Shown here: piece after piece, positions 44,000-53,541 of the stretch | How the letters are laid out: every line of letters begins with the position of its first letter | Position numbering within the stretch: position 1 is the first letter of the stretch | Origin: JAEMQF01 sp031419715 | Lineage (GTDB): Bacteria; Pseudomonadota; Gammaproteobacteria; Burkholderiales; Burkholderiaceae_C | NCBI GenBank assembly: GCA_031419715.1 | Contig: JANOLJ010000336.1 | Coordinates: 1 to 64,000 of the forward strand | Direction of reading: 5' to 3' | Length of the DNA stretch: 64,000 bases | Made by a program: the position numbers and the translations under genes | The notes under the pieces: generated by a model | Database searches by the model: none | The model's input: only the letters and a program-made list of their open reading frames with translations | What the model was told of the DNA's origin: nothing

Positions 44000-44874
44000 G
44001 CGACGTGCCTGCCGCAGTAGTCTTTGGCGAATTGGTAGGCCACGCGCCCGGAGCGCGAACCGCGCTCCAGCGCCCACACCAGGCTTTCCGGTCGCGCCTT
44101 GGAAATGGCCGCCTCGTCCACGCCGAAAGAGCGCAACCATTGCGCAACGATGGCCAGATATTCCTCCTGGCTGAACGGATAAAAGCTGACCCACAGACCA
44201 AAGCGTTCCGACAGCGAAATCTTCTCCTCGATCACTTCGCCGGGGTGGACCTCGCCGTCTTCGGTGTGCTTGTAGGTCAGGTTCTCCTTCATGTACTCGG
44301 GCAGGAGATGGCGCCGATTGCTCGTCGCGTAGATCAACACGTTTTCGCTGGCCTGCGACACCGATCCGTCGAGTATCGATTTCAGCGCCTTATAGCCGGG
44401 CTCGCCTTCGTCGAAGCTCAGGTCATCGCAATACACGATGAAACGCTCGGCGCGCTCGGCGACGAGATCAACGATGTCGGGCAGGTCGATCAGGTCGGTT
44501 TTGTCAACTTCGATCAGGCGCAGCCCGCGCGGCGCGAAGTGGTTCAGACACGCCTTGATGAGCGAGCTTTTCCCCGTCCCGCGCGCGCCGGTGAGCAGCA
44601 CATTGTTCGCGCGTTTGCCGGCAACGAACTGCTCCGTGTTGCGCATCAGGCGCTCTTTTTGTGGCTCCACCCGCACCAGATCGGCCAGGCGTATCGTCGC
44701 CGCATGGCGCACCGGCTCGATCCATCCCGAGCCGCCGCGCTTGCGGTAGCGAAACGCGAACGCCGCCGCCCAATCCGGCGCCGTGAGTGGGTGCGGCAGC
44801 ACGGCTTCAAGCCGCGCCAGCAGCGCCTCGGCGCGGCTCAACAGGCGATTCAGAGCTTCATTCGGGGCTGACAT
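43996..44874 (-). CDS. AAA-type ATP-binding protein (DUF815)
   Basis: A 292-residue ATPase of the DUF815 family. Walker A is GARGTGKS (residues 96-103), Walker B FIVYCDDLSF, and a conserved YATSNRRHL follows. The function is unknown; the family is often found by mutT and secA in betaproteobacteria. Here it pairs with mutT but lies 16 kb from secA. Confidence 0.85.
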   Translation of the reverse strand: MSAPNEALNRLLSRAEALLARLEAVLPHPLTAPDWAAAFAFRYRKRGGSGWIEPVRHAATIRLADLVRVEPQKERLMRNTEQFVAGKRANNVLLTGARGTGKSSLIKACLNHFAPRGLRLIEVDKTDLIDLPDIVDLVAERAERFIVYCDDLSFDEGEPGYKALKSILDGSVSQASENVLIYATSNRRHLLPEYMKENLTYKHTEDGEVHPGEVIEEKISLSERFGLWVSFYPFSQEEYLAIVAQWLRSFGVDEAAISKARPESLVWALERGSRSGRVAYQFAKDYCGRHVA

Positions 44875-44943
44875 GCGGCGCGGTTTCGATGCGGTTCCAG
44901 CGGGGCCGCGCAGTGTAGCGGTCGCCCTGGGAATTGATGCCGT

Positions 44944-45603
44944 TCAGGGACCGATCAACATGCGCAACGACGCGTCGAGAAACTCGGTGGGGCTGCGCTT
45001 GAAGCCCGAGCGCGTGAAACGCTGCAAGCGGCCGACCGCGAACGCCGTCAGCACCGACGCCTGAGCATTGGCGTCCACCGTCGGCGTCGCCGACCCCGCG
45101 CTTTCCGCGGCCACGCGCAGACTTTGGCGCAACTGCGACTCAATGCGATCGAAGAACTGGTTCATGCGGGCCAGCAGCCGATCATGCTCGAACACCAACG
45201 CGTCGCCCACCATCACGCGCGTCATGCCGGGGTTCTTTTCGCCGAACTGCAACAGCACCGTCAAGACCTTGTGCGTCTGGGCGCGGGCATCGGCTTCGCG
45301 CTCATTGATCTGGTTCACGAGCGAGAAAACACTTTGTTCGATGAATTCAATGAGGCCCTCGAACATTTGCGCCTTGCTGGCGAAGTGCCGGTACAGCGCC
45401 GCTTCGCTCACGTCCAGCTTGGCTGCCAGCGCCGCCGTCGTGATGCGCTCGGCGCCGGGCTGCTCAAGCATGGTGGCCAAAGTTTGCAGGATCTGAATGC
45501 GCCGCTCGCCGGGTTTGGGCCGCTTGCGTCCCACAACGCTGCCCGCCGCGGTGGTCTGCAATTCACCCTGGGTTGCGGCGGAATTCGGGTCGGTGGTGTG
45601 CAT
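44944..45603 (-). CDS. slmA: TetR-family nucleoid occlusion factor SlmA
   Basis: A 219-residue DNA-binding protein that blocks FtsZ assembly over the chromosome. The N-terminal helix-turn-helix has ITTAALAAKLDVSEAALYRH (about residues 54-73). ATG 45603 is chosen; the N-terminal 30 residues are variable. The next gene upstream is argB, the common neighbour. In this order the SlmA name is given by similarity. Confidence 0.85.
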   Translation of the reverse strand: MHTTDPNSAATQGELQTTAAGSVVGRKRPKPGERRIQILQTLATMLEQPGAERITTAALAAKLDVSEAALYRHFASKAQMFEGLIEFIEQSVFSLVNQINEREADARAQTHKVLTVLLQFGEKNPGMTRVMVGDALVFEHDRLLARMNQFFDRIESQLRQSLRVAAESAGSATPTVDANAQASVLTAFAVGRLQRFTRSGFKRSPTEFLDASLRMLIGP

Positions 45604-45772
45604 CGTCACAAGGGAAGGGCTGCTCGGCGAGTTGATTCTGGCACACAGGTATGGCTGAACACGGCAAGGGTGAACACCAACTTTCTCCACGGGAAATCCC
45701 GCAACCCGCGCCCGCAAACCCCGTCTGCCCCGATTCAGTGCCCTGCAACCGTGGTGCAAGCACGACAGGAGG

Positions 45773-45849
45773 GCTCAATGCGAGCGGATCATGGTGCAAG
45801 GGTCACGAGGCGGCCCCCTGATCCGCTCAATGCGAGCGGATCATGGTGC
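45773..45849. repeat. Duplicated 3' end of argB (25-bp direct repeat)
   Basis: The 25 bases at 45825-45849, which hold the last codons and stop of argB (Met-Ile-Arg-Ser-His-stop), occur again perfectly at 45773-45797. The copies start 52 bases apart, with 27 bases of unrelated sequence between them. The distal copy is not in an open gene. Confidence 0.92.
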
Positions 45850-46756
45850 CGTAGGCCTGATCGGTCAGCACTTCGAGCAGCATCGCGTGCGGCACGCGGC
45901 CGTCGATGATGTGCACCGTGTTGACACCGTTCTTCGCCGCATCCAGCGCGGAGGAAATCTTGGGCAGCATGCCGCCGCTGATGGTGCCGTCGGCGAACAG
46001 GGCGTCGATTTCGCGTGCCGACAAGTTGGTGAGCAACTTGCCGGCCTTGTCGAGCACACCCGGTGTGTTCGTCAGCATCATGAGCTTTTCGGCCTTCAGC
46101 ACCTCGGCGAGTTTGCCGGCCACGACATCGGCGTTGATGTTGTAGTTCTCGTTGTTCACGCCGAAGCCGAGAGGTGAGATCACCGGGATGAACTGATCGT
46201 CTTGCAGCGCGCGCACGACACTCGGGTCGATCGACTCGATCTCGCCGACCAGGCCGATGTCGTGCTCGATCGACGGGTCGTCCCGATCGATCATCTTCAT
46301 CTTGCGCGCCCGAATCAAGCCGCCGTCTCTTCCCGTCAGGCCCACGGCCTTGCCGCCAGCCACGTTGATCAGGCCGACGATGTCTTGCTGCACCTGGCCG
46401 GCGAGCACCCATTCCACAACTTCCATCGTCTCTTCATCGGTGACGCGCATGCCCTGGATGAACCGGCCCTTTTTGCCGATCTTCGCCAGCGCGTCTTCGA
46501 TCTGCGGCCCGCCGCCGTGCACCACCACCGGATTCATGCCGACGAGTTTGAGCAGCACCACGTCTTCGGCGAAGTCTTGCTGCAGCGCCGGGTCCGTCAT
46601 CGCGTTGCCGCCGTACTTGATGACGATCGTCTTGCCATGGAACTTGCGGATGTAGGGCAAGGCTTGGGCCAGAATTTCCGCCTTGTCGCGCGGCGAAATG
46701 GCGCCTGCGGTGTCGATCCCCGCGGCGCTCGCGCTGGACAAAGGCTCAGCTTTCAT
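45827..46756 (-). CDS. argB: Acetylglutamate kinase
   Basis: A 309-residue enzyme phosphorylating N-acetylglutamate in arginine synthesis. IKYGGNAM, VHGGGPQI, GLTGRDGG and NINADVVAG are the substrate and nucleotide signatures. The N-terminal helix present here is seen in arginine-sensitive members. ATG 46756 gives MKAEPLS; the frame beyond is spurious. The 3' end is duplicated just downstream. Confidence 0.95.
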   Translation of the reverse strand: MKAEPLSSASAAGIDTAGAISPRDKAEILAQALPYIRKFHGKTIVIKYGGNAMTDPALQQDFAEDVVLLKLVGMNPVVVHGGGPQIEDALAKIGKKGRFIQGMRVTDEETMEVVEWVLAGQVQQDIVGLINVAGGKAVGLTGRDGGLIRARKMKMIDRDDPSIEHDIGLVGEIESIDPSVVRALQDDQFIPVISPLGFGVNNENYNINADVVAGKLAEVLKAEKLMMLTNTPGVLDKAGKLLTNLSAREIDALFADGTISGGMLPKISSALDAAKNGVNTVHIIDGRVPHAMLLEVLTDQAYGTMIRSH

Positions 46757-46826
46757 GATTCGATGTTTCTGGGCACGGGTTCTTGAGGCGGGAAATTGTA
46801 GGCGCGGCGTGTTTCGAGCCTGCGCG

Positions 46827-48314
46827 TCAAGCCAGGTAGCGCGCCTCAAGGTGGCGCCGAAAGTGCTGCGTGTTCAGCGCCTCGCCGCTGGCGCGCTGCA
46901 CGAGTTCGGCCGTCGTCCAGCGGCAGCCCTGCGACCAGATGTTGTCGCGCAGCCAATCGAAAAGCGGCGCGAAGTCGGCGTTGGCGACGCGTTCGTCCAG
47001 GTCCGGCACAACGCGGCGCACGCACGCAAACCATTGCGCCGCGTACATAGCGCCTAGCGTGTAGCAGGGGAAGTAGCCGAACGCGCCGTCGCTCCAGTGC
47101 GTATCCTGCATGCAGCCGTCCTTGTAGTTGCCCTTGGTGCTCAGCCCGAGCAGTGACTGCATGGCCTCGTCCCACAGCGCCGGAATATCCTCGGCCTGCG
47201 CGTCGCCGGCAATCAAGGCGCGCTCGATGCGATAGCGCACGATCACATGTGCGGGGTAGGTGAGTTCATCGGCGTCAACGCGTATCAAGCCGGGCTCGAC
47301 ACGCGTGAGCAGGCGCTGCAGCGCCTGCGGCTCGAACGCTTCTTGGGCTCCGAAATGCGCCACCAGGCGTGGCGCGAGCAAGCCGATGAAGCCGGGGCTC
47401 ATGCCGAGCTGCATCTCGAAGCTCAGGCTCTGGCTTTCGTGGAGGCCCATCGAGCGCGCCTGCGCCACCGGCTGCCCTAGCCATTGCCGCGGCAGGTTCT
47501 GCTCATAGCGCGCATGGCCGGTTTCATGGACCGTGCCCATCAAGCTCTGCACGAAGTTGTCTTCGCGGTAGCGCGTCGTCAGGCGCACGTCCTCGGGAAC
47601 GCCGCCGCTGAATGGATGCGAGCTTTCGTCCAGGCGCCCGGCTTCAAAGTCAAAGCCCAGCAGTTGCATCACGTCCAGGCTCAGCGCGCGTTGCGCCTGC
47701 TTGGGAAACGGCCCTCGGGGTGCCACGAACTCCTGGCGCGATTGCCGCTGCCGAACGCGTTGCACCAGATCGGGCAACCATTGCTGAACCTCGCCGAACA
47801 GGCGGTCCACATCGGCGCTGGTCGTGCCCGGCTCGAACTTGTCGAGCAAGGCGTCGTAAGGCGCCAGGCCGGTCGCGTCGGCGCGGCGCTGCGCTTCTTC
47901 TCGCGACAGCCGCAGCACGTCGCGAAAATTCACCAGGAACCCCGGCCAGTCATTCGCATGGCGCTGCGTGCGCCACGCGTGTTCGCAGCGCGCACCAGCG
48001 AGCGACTGCGCCTGCACCAGCGCCTCGGGCAAGGCATTGCTGAGCCGCCAGTCGCGGCGAATTTCGCGCAGATTCGCGCGGCTCCAGTCGTCGAGTGTTT
48101 CGCCCTGCGCCGCGTCGAGCAGCCCCGCCAGGCGCGGCTCGGTGCTCATGCGGTGCAACAACGCCTCCATTTCCGCCATCGCCGCGGCGCGCGCCTCATT
48201 GCCTTTGGGCGGCATCATCGCGGCGCTGTCCCAACCAGCAATCGCGTGCAGATGCGCGAGGCGGTACATGCGCGCCCAGGTCTGGCTCAGGGTTTCATAC
48301 GCAGTCGCGGTCAT
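46827..48314 (-). CDS. M32 family carboxypeptidase
   Basis: A 495-residue zinc carboxypeptidase of the Taq type, removing C-terminal residues from peptides. The zinc motif is HETGH, followed by the HESQSLSFE helix bearing the third ligand, and the family's DSAAMMPP and TRVEPGLIRVDADE segments. The ATG at 48314 is upstream of a typical start. It lies 12 bases after the YqaA-type gene on the same strand. Confidence 0.92.
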   Translation of the reverse strand: MTATAYETLSQTWARMYRLAHLHAIAGWDSAAMMPPKGNEARAAAMAEMEALLHRMSTEPRLAGLLDAAQGETLDDWSRANLREIRRDWRLSNALPEALVQAQSLAGARCEHAWRTQRHANDWPGFLVNFRDVLRLSREEAQRRADATGLAPYDALLDKFEPGTTSADVDRLFGEVQQWLPDLVQRVRQRQSRQEFVAPRGPFPKQAQRALSLDVMQLLGFDFEAGRLDESSHPFSGGVPEDVRLTTRYREDNFVQSLMGTVHETGHARYEQNLPRQWLGQPVAQARSMGLHESQSLSFEMQLGMSPGFIGLLAPRLVAHFGAQEAFEPQALQRLLTRVEPGLIRVDADELTYPAHVIVRYRIERALIAGDAQAEDIPALWDEAMQSLLGLSTKGNYKDGCMQDTHWSDGAFGYFPCYTLGAMYAAQWFACVRRVVPDLDERVANADFAPLFDWLRDNIWSQGCRWTTAELVQRASGEALNTQHFRRHLEARYLA

Positions 48315-48326
48315 CGGATGACTCCA

Positions 48327-48809
48327 TCAATGCGTGAACTGGCCCGGGAACACCCAAAGCAGCATTGCCGTCAGCACCACATAGCGGAAGAACTTGCCGA
48401 TCGCCATGTACAGCGTACACGGCCAGAACGGCATCTTCAGCCAGCCGGCCACCGCGCACAGCGGGTCGCCCACGCCGGGCAACCACGACAGCAGGCACGC
48501 CTTCGGCCCAAAGCGTTCCAGGTAGTCGAGCGCGCGGATGTGCACGCGCTTGTGCGCCACGCGCTCGTAGGCGACCTCCGCGCCGTAGCCCATCCACCAA
48601 CTGATCATTCCGCCCAGGGTATTGCCCACCGTGGCCACGCCGATGGCGGGCCAGAACATCTCCGGGTTGAGCTTGACCAGCCCGATCACGGCGAATTCGG
48701 AACCCAGCGGCAGCAGCGTCGCCGACACGATGGCGACCACGAACACCGTGCTCAAGCCATACTTGGGCAACGCCAACAGGGCAAGGACGGATTCGAACCA
48801 TGCTTCCAT
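48327..48809 (-). CDS. YqaA-type DedA/VTT membrane protein
   Basis: A 160-residue inner-membrane protein with about four spans. LLPLGSEFAVIG, GNTLGGMISWWMG and WLPGVGDPLCAVAG are YqaA-type conserved segments. Members of the wider family move lipids or help membrane homeostasis; the role of this group is not fixed. It ends just before the M32 gene start. Confidence 0.85.
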   Translation of the reverse strand: MEAWFESVLALLALPKYGLSTVFVVAIVSATLLPLGSEFAVIGLVKLNPEMFWPAIGVATVGNTLGGMISWWMGYGAEVAYERVAHKRVHIRALDYLERFGPKACLLSWLPGVGDPLCAVAGWLKMPFWPCTLYMAIGKFFRYVVLTAMLLWVFPGQFTH

Positions 48810-48954
48810 GCGCGCGCATTATGGAGACCGCGGCGCGGCACTTCCTGCGTGTCATCGACAAGTTTCCGGCCGCTATACTGCCGCCTCGTTTTTGAGCAAC
48901 CGCATTGCCGCCCCGCCACGCTCAGCAGCGTCCCACCGCCCCGTTCAACGCCCC

Positions 48955-49992
48955 ATGAACATCGGCCCCTACGCGCTGACCAACGCCCTGCTCGTCGCCC
49001 CGATGGCCGGCGTCACCGACAGGCCGTTTCGCCAGTTGTGCAAACGCCTCGGCGCGGGCTACGCGGTGAGTGAAATGGTCACGTCGCGCAAGGACCTGTG
49101 GAACAGCCTGAAGACAAGTCGACGCCTGGACCACACCGGCGAGGTGGCGCCGCTCGCGGTGCAGATCGCCGGCACCGACGCCGCGATGATGGCGCAAGCA
49201 GCCGCCTACAACATCGAGCGTGGCGCGCAAATCATCGACATCAACATGGGCTGTCCGGCGAAGAAAGTGTGCAATCGCTGGGCCGGCTCGGCATTGATGC
49301 AGGATGAGCCGCTCGCGCTCGACATCGTTGCCGCCGTCGTTGCCGCGTGCGCGCCGCACGGCGTTCCGGTCACGCTGAAAATGCGCACCGGCTGGTGCGC
49401 CACCGAGCGCAACGCGCTGCGCATCGCGCGCGGCGCCGAGCAGCGCGGCGTGGCCATGGTCGCGGTGCACGGCCGCACGCGCGAGCAGGGCTACAAGGGG
49501 CTGGCGGAATACGACACCGTGGCGGCGGTGAAGGCGGCGCTGGCGATCCCCGTCGTCGCGAATGGCGACATCGACACCCCCGAAAAAGCACGCGACGTGC
49601 TGCGCGCCACTGGCGCCGACGGCGTGATGATCGGCCGCGCGGCACAGGGTCGGCCGTGGCTGTTTCGCGAGATCGATCATTTCCTGCGCACCGGCGAACA
49701 CCTCGAAGCCCCACGCGTGCTGCACGTCAAGGCCTGGCTGCTCGAACACTTGAGCGACCACTATGGCCTGTACGGCGAACTGGCTGGCGCGCGCAGCGCG
49801 CGCAAGCACATCGGCTGGACAGTGCGCGCATTGCCCGGCGGCGAGGACTTCCGCGCCCGAATGAACCTGCTCGACGATTGTGCCGACCAGGTGCGCGCCG
49901 TCACCGACTGGTTCGACGAACTCGCCGCGGACCACCCGACACTGCCTCGCATGACTGCGGCGAACGATGCGCTCGTGGAGAGAATCGCATGA
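48955..49992 (+). CDS. dusB: tRNA-dihydrouridine synthase DusB
   Basis: A 345-residue flavoenzyme reducing uridine in tRNA. APMAGVTDRPFR is near residue 15, the catalytic Cys is C100 in MGCPAKKV, and the FMN site HGRTREQGY and GRAAQGRPW is present. ATG 48955 matches relatives. The stop overlaps the fis start (ATGA), the classic dusB-fis coupling. Confidence 0.94.
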   Translation: MNIGPYALTNALLVAPMAGVTDRPFRQLCKRLGAGYAVSEMVTSRKDLWNSLKTSRRLDHTGEVAPLAVQIAGTDAAMMAQAAAYNIERGAQIIDINMGCPAKKVCNRWAGSALMQDEPLALDIVAAVVAACAPHGVPVTLKMRTGWCATERNALRIARGAEQRGVAMVAVHGRTREQGYKGLAEYDTVAAVKAALAIPVVANGDIDTPEKARDVLRATGADGVMIGRAAQGRPWLFREIDHFLRTGEHLEAPRVLHVKAWLLEHLSDHYGLYGELAGARSARKHIGWTVRALPGGEDFRARMNLLDDCADQVRAVTDWFDELAADHPTLPRMTAANDALVERIA

Positions 49993-50228
49993 CCAGCAAG
50001 AAGCACATCGAACAATGCGTACGCGAGAACCTGGAGACCTACTTCAAGGACTTGCGCGGGGTCGAACCCTCGGCGATGTACGACATGATTCTGGGCGTGG
50101 TGGAAAAGCCGCTGCTTGATGTTGTGCTGCGCCACGCCGAGGGCAACCAGAGCCGTGCCGCCGAGTGGCTGGGCATCAACCGCAATACGCTGCGCCGAAA
50201 ACTGCTCGATCACAAGCTGATCGATTGA
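49989..50228 (+). CDS. fis: Nucleoid-associated protein Fis
   Basis: A 79-residue DNA-bending regulator. The C-terminal helix-turn-helix reads NQSRAAEWLGINRNTLRRKL (about residues 53-72), and the shorter N-terminus is normal for betaproteobacteria. It overlaps dusB by four bases and is followed by purH. Confidence 0.94.
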   Translation: MTSKKHIEQCVRENLETYFKDLRGVEPSAMYDMILGVVEKPLLDVVLRHAEGNQSRAAEWLGINRNTLRRKLLDHKLID

Positions 50229-50292
50229 TCCAACCCAGCGGCCTGACGACAATGCGCAGCGATTGCCCGCCACCGCTGCCGAAAGCGCACCC

Positions 50293-51888
50293 ATGCGAGC
50301 CCTGATTTCCGTTTCCGACAAGACCGGCGTGCTCGGCCTGGCGCACGCGCTGCACGCACTCGGCGTGACGCTGCTGTCCACAGGCGGCACGGCAAAGATG
50401 CTGGAGGGCGCGGGCCTGCCGGTGACGGAAGTCGCCGCGCACACCGGATTCCCGGAGATGCTCGACGGCCGCGTCAAGACGCTGCACCCGACGATCCACG
50501 GCGGCCTGCTCGCGCGGCGCGACGTGCCGGCACACATGGACGCGTTGCGCGCGCACGGCATCGCAACGATCGATCTGCTGATCGTGAATCTCTACCCTTT
50601 CGAGGACACGGTCGCCAAGGACGGCTGCACACTCGATGAGGCGATCGAGAACATCGACATCGGCGGCCCGGCGATGGTGCGCTCTGCCGCGAAGAACTGG
50701 CGCGATGTCGCCGTGCTGACCGACGCATCGCAGTACGCCGCGGTGCTCACCGAATTGCAGGCCACCGGCAGCGTGAGCGCCGCGCTCAAGTTCGAGCTGG
50801 CGGTGGCCGCGTTCAACCGCATCAGCAACTACGACGCCGCGATCAGCGACTATTTGTCTAGCCTCAAGCCGGACGGCGCGGGCGGACACAAGCGCGGCGA
50901 ATTCGCGTCGCAGGTGAACCCGCGCTTCGTCAAGCTGCAAGACTTGCGCTACGGCGAGAACCCGCACCAAAGCGCCGCATACTACCGCGACCTGTTCCCC
51001 GCACCGGGCTCACTCGTCACGGCGCGCCAGTTGCAAGGCAAGGAGCTGTCGTACAACAACATCGCCGACGCCGACGCGGCGTGGGAATGCGTCAAGTGTT
51101 TCACTGCCGAAGACGCAGCAGCCGCGTGCGTCATCGTGAAACACGCCAATCCCTGCGGCGTGGCGCTCGGCAAAGACTGCGCGCAGGCCTATGAGAAGGC
51201 CTTGAAAACCGACCCGACCTCGGCGTTCGGCGGCATCATCGCTTTCAATACCGCGGTCGACGCCGCGGGCGCGGCGCTCGTCGCCAAGCAGTTTCTCGAA
51301 GTGCTGATCGCGCCTGCGTTCTCGCCCGAGGCGCTCGAAATTCTCGCGGCCAAGGCCAACGTGCGAATCTTGCAGCTCGGGCTTCCGGGCACGGGAACGA
51401 GCGCCTGGGAGCGCGGCCGCCATTCGCAGGACTTCAAGCGCATCGGCTCAGGCCTGCTCATTCAAAGCGCGGACAACCATGTGTTGCAGCGCGGCGATTT
51501 GAAAGTCGTGACATTGATACAACCGGACGACCAGCAACTCGCCGACATGCTGTTCGCCTGGCGGATCGCGAAATACGTGAAGAGCAATGCCATCGTGTTC
51601 TGTGCCGACGGCATGACGCTGGGCGTGGGGGCGGGCCAGATGAGCCGCGTCGACTCGGTGCGCATCGCCGCGATCAAGGCGGGCAATGTCGGCCTGGAAC
51701 TGCGCGGCTCGGTCGTCGCGAGCGACGCCTTCTTCCCGTTTCGCGACGGCCTGGACGCGTTGATCGACGCCGGTGCGAGCTGCGTCATCCAGCCCGGGGG
51801 CTCGATGCGCGACGCCGAGGTGATTGCCGCGGCGAACGAACGCGATGTGGCGATGGTCTTCACCGGCGTGCGGCACTTCCGGCATTGA
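50293..51888 (+). CDS. purH: Bifunctional AICAR transformylase/IMP cyclohydrolase
   Basis: A 531-residue enzyme for the last two steps of IMP synthesis. The N-terminal MGS-like cyclohydrolase has VSDKTG, LLSTGGTA and KTLHPTIHGG; the transformylase has KHANPCG and GQMSRVDS. ATG 50293 gives MRALISVSDKTG. It is followed 31 bases later by plsC. Confidence 0.96.
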   Translation: MRALISVSDKTGVLGLAHALHALGVTLLSTGGTAKMLEGAGLPVTEVAAHTGFPEMLDGRVKTLHPTIHGGLLARRDVPAHMDALRAHGIATIDLLIVNLYPFEDTVAKDGCTLDEAIENIDIGGPAMVRSAAKNWRDVAVLTDASQYAAVLTELQATGSVSAALKFELAVAAFNRISNYDAAISDYLSSLKPDGAGGHKRGEFASQVNPRFVKLQDLRYGENPHQSAAYYRDLFPAPGSLVTARQLQGKELSYNNIADADAAWECVKCFTAEDAAAACVIVKHANPCGVALGKDCAQAYEKALKTDPTSAFGGIIAFNTAVDAAGAALVAKQFLEVLIAPAFSPEALEILAAKANVRILQLGLPGTGTSAWERGRHSQDFKRIGSGLLIQSADNHVLQRGDLKVVTLIQPDDQQLADMLFAWRIAKYVKSNAIVFCADGMTLGVGAGQMSRVDSVRIAAIKAGNVGLELRGSVVASDAFFPFRDGLDALIDAGASCVIQPGGSMRDAEVIAAANERDVAMVFTGVRHFRH

Positions 51889-51918
51889 CCCGGCGTACCC
51901 CGCGGCGCGCCCCAGCCC

Positions 51919-52560
51919 ATGAAACTCGCCACCGCGGCCGGATCCTTCCTCGTTTTCCTGGCACGCTTGATCACCGGCGCCCAGGGCCACTGGCACGGCT
52001 GCCCGCCGAAGGCCGAACAGCGCATCTATTTCGCCAATCACCAGAGCCACTTTGACTGGGTCTTGCTCTGGGCGGCGCTGCCACACGACCTGCGCAGCAC
52101 CACGCGCCCGATCGCCGCTCGCGACTACTGGACCTCCACCCCGCTGAAACACTGGATCACGCGCGAGATTTTCAACGCCGTCTACGTGAGCCGCAGCCGC
52201 CCGCCGGGCGGCTCCAGTGACGGGACCGACGACGAGGATCCACTCGAACCTTTGATGCAGGCGCTGCGCAACGGCGATTCGCTCGTGATCTTCCCCGAAG
52301 GCACGCGCGGCCACGGCGCCGACCCCGCCCCGTTCAAATCAGGTCTGTACCACCTGGCGCAGGCCTTCCCGCAGGTGCAATTGATTCCGGCGTGGATTTC
52401 CAACGTGCAGCGTGTCATGCCCAAGGGCGAAGTGATTCCGGTGCCGCTGCTGTGCTCCGTGACCTTCGGCGCGCCGCTGCAACTCGCGCCAGACGAAGAC
52501 AAGAGCACATTCTTGCAACGCGCGCGCGATGACGTGATTGCGTTGCGCAAGGTGGATTGA
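51919..52560 (+). CDS. plsC: 1-acyl-glycerol-3-phosphate acyltransferase (PlsC family)
   Basis: A 213-residue acyltransferase making phosphatidic acid. The catalytic HX4D box is in NHQSHFDW (about residues 39-46), and FPEGTRG binds the substrate phosphate. The stop TGA shares its last base with the ATG of the cdsA-like gene (TGATG), so they are coupled. Confidence 0.9.
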   Translation: MKLATAAGSFLVFLARLITGAQGHWHGCPPKAEQRIYFANHQSHFDWVLLWAALPHDLRSTTRPIAARDYWTSTPLKHWITREIFNAVYVSRSRPPGGSSDGTDDEDPLEPLMQALRNGDSLVIFPEGTRGHGADPAPFKSGLYHLAQAFPQVQLIPAWISNVQRVMPKGEVIPVPLLCSVTFGAPLQLAPDEDKSTFLQRARDDVIALRKVD

Positions 52561-53528
52561 TGGGCGCATTGCGCGATCTCTCCGTCTCGCAGCAGGTCGG
52601 CCTGCTGTTCGTCGCGCTGTTCGGCCTGCTCGCGCTCGTCACGCTGGTCGGGTCCGTCGTCGCCTTGCGCGAAGGCACGGACGCAGACCTGGCCAAGCGC
52701 CAGGGCTTCGCGCGCGACCTGGGCGCGGTCTGGGTGGCGTCGGTGCTGTTCTGGACGGCCTGGGTTGCGGGCCCGCTGGTGTCGACCTTGCTGTTCGGTG
52801 TGGTCTCGTTCATCGCGCTGCGCGAACTCATCACGCTCACCCACACCCGGCGTGCCGACCACCGCAGCCTGCTGCTCGCGTTTTTCGTCGTGCTGCCGGC
52901 GCAATACCTGCTCGTCGCGCAGCGCCATTTCGACTTGTTCAGCGTCTTCATTCCTGTCTATGTGTTCCTCGCCATTCCCGTCGTCAGCGCGTTCGGCAAC
53001 GACCCGCAGCGCTTCCTCGAGCGCACCGCGAAAATCCAATGGGGCATCATGGTATGCGTGTACGGCATCAGCCACGCGCCGGCTCTTCTGCTGCTCGATT
53101 TGCCCAATTACACAGAGCGCGGCGCATTCCTCGTGATCTTTCTCGTCGCCGTGGTGGCGATCGCGCAGATCGCGCAAGAAAGCGCGAGCCGACAGTTGCG
53201 GCGCCGGCCGGTGGCGCGGGCGATCAGCCGGTCCTTCTCTTGGCGCGCCTGGGGGATCGGGATACTGAGCGCGGGGCTGATGGGAACGCTGCTCTACTGG
53301 GTCACACCGTTCAAGCCGATTTCCGCGATGCTCATGGCCTGCGTCGCCGGGGGCTGCGGCACCTTGGGTGAATTCGTCATGAAAGCGCTGAAACGCGATG
53401 CCGGCGTGCGCTCTTGGGGCGGCCATGCTTCCGTGACAGGCGCGGTCGGCTTGCTCGATCGCGTCGCGCCGCTGTGCTTCGCCGCGCCGGTGTTCTTCCA
53501 CTCGGTGCGCTGGTACTTCAGCCGCTGA
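52560..53528 (+). CDS. cdsA: CdsA-like phosphatidate cytidylyltransferase
   Basis: A 322-residue membrane protein with several spans. The C-terminal signature MKALKRDAGVRSWGGH followed by GLLDRV resembles the CDP-diacylglycerol synthase motif, but with SWGGHASVTG in place of the usual HGG segment, as in the divergent YnbB group. It would use the phosphatidate made by the coupled PlsC. Whether it is the main CdsA or an extra one cannot be told here. Confidence 0.82.
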   Translation: MGALRDLSVSQQVGLLFVALFGLLALVTLVGSVVALREGTDADLAKRQGFARDLGAVWVASVLFWTAWVAGPLVSTLLFGVVSFIALRELITLTHTRRADHRSLLLAFFVVLPAQYLLVAQRHFDLFSVFIPVYVFLAIPVVSAFGNDPQRFLERTAKIQWGIMVCVYGISHAPALLLLDLPNYTERGAFLVIFLVAVVAIAQIAQESASRQLRRRPVARAISRSFSWRAWGIGILSAGLMGTLLYWVTPFKPISAMLMACVAGGCGTLGEFVMKALKRDAGVRSWGGHASVTGAVGLLDRVAPLCFAAPVFFHSVRWYFSR

Positions 53529-53541
53529 CGGCGCGAAACGC

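Noticed and set aside
48855..48879. Promoter for dusB (TCGACA and TATACT)
   Set aside because: The spacer is only 13 bases. The TATACT may be a real -10 element, but no matching -35 is found.
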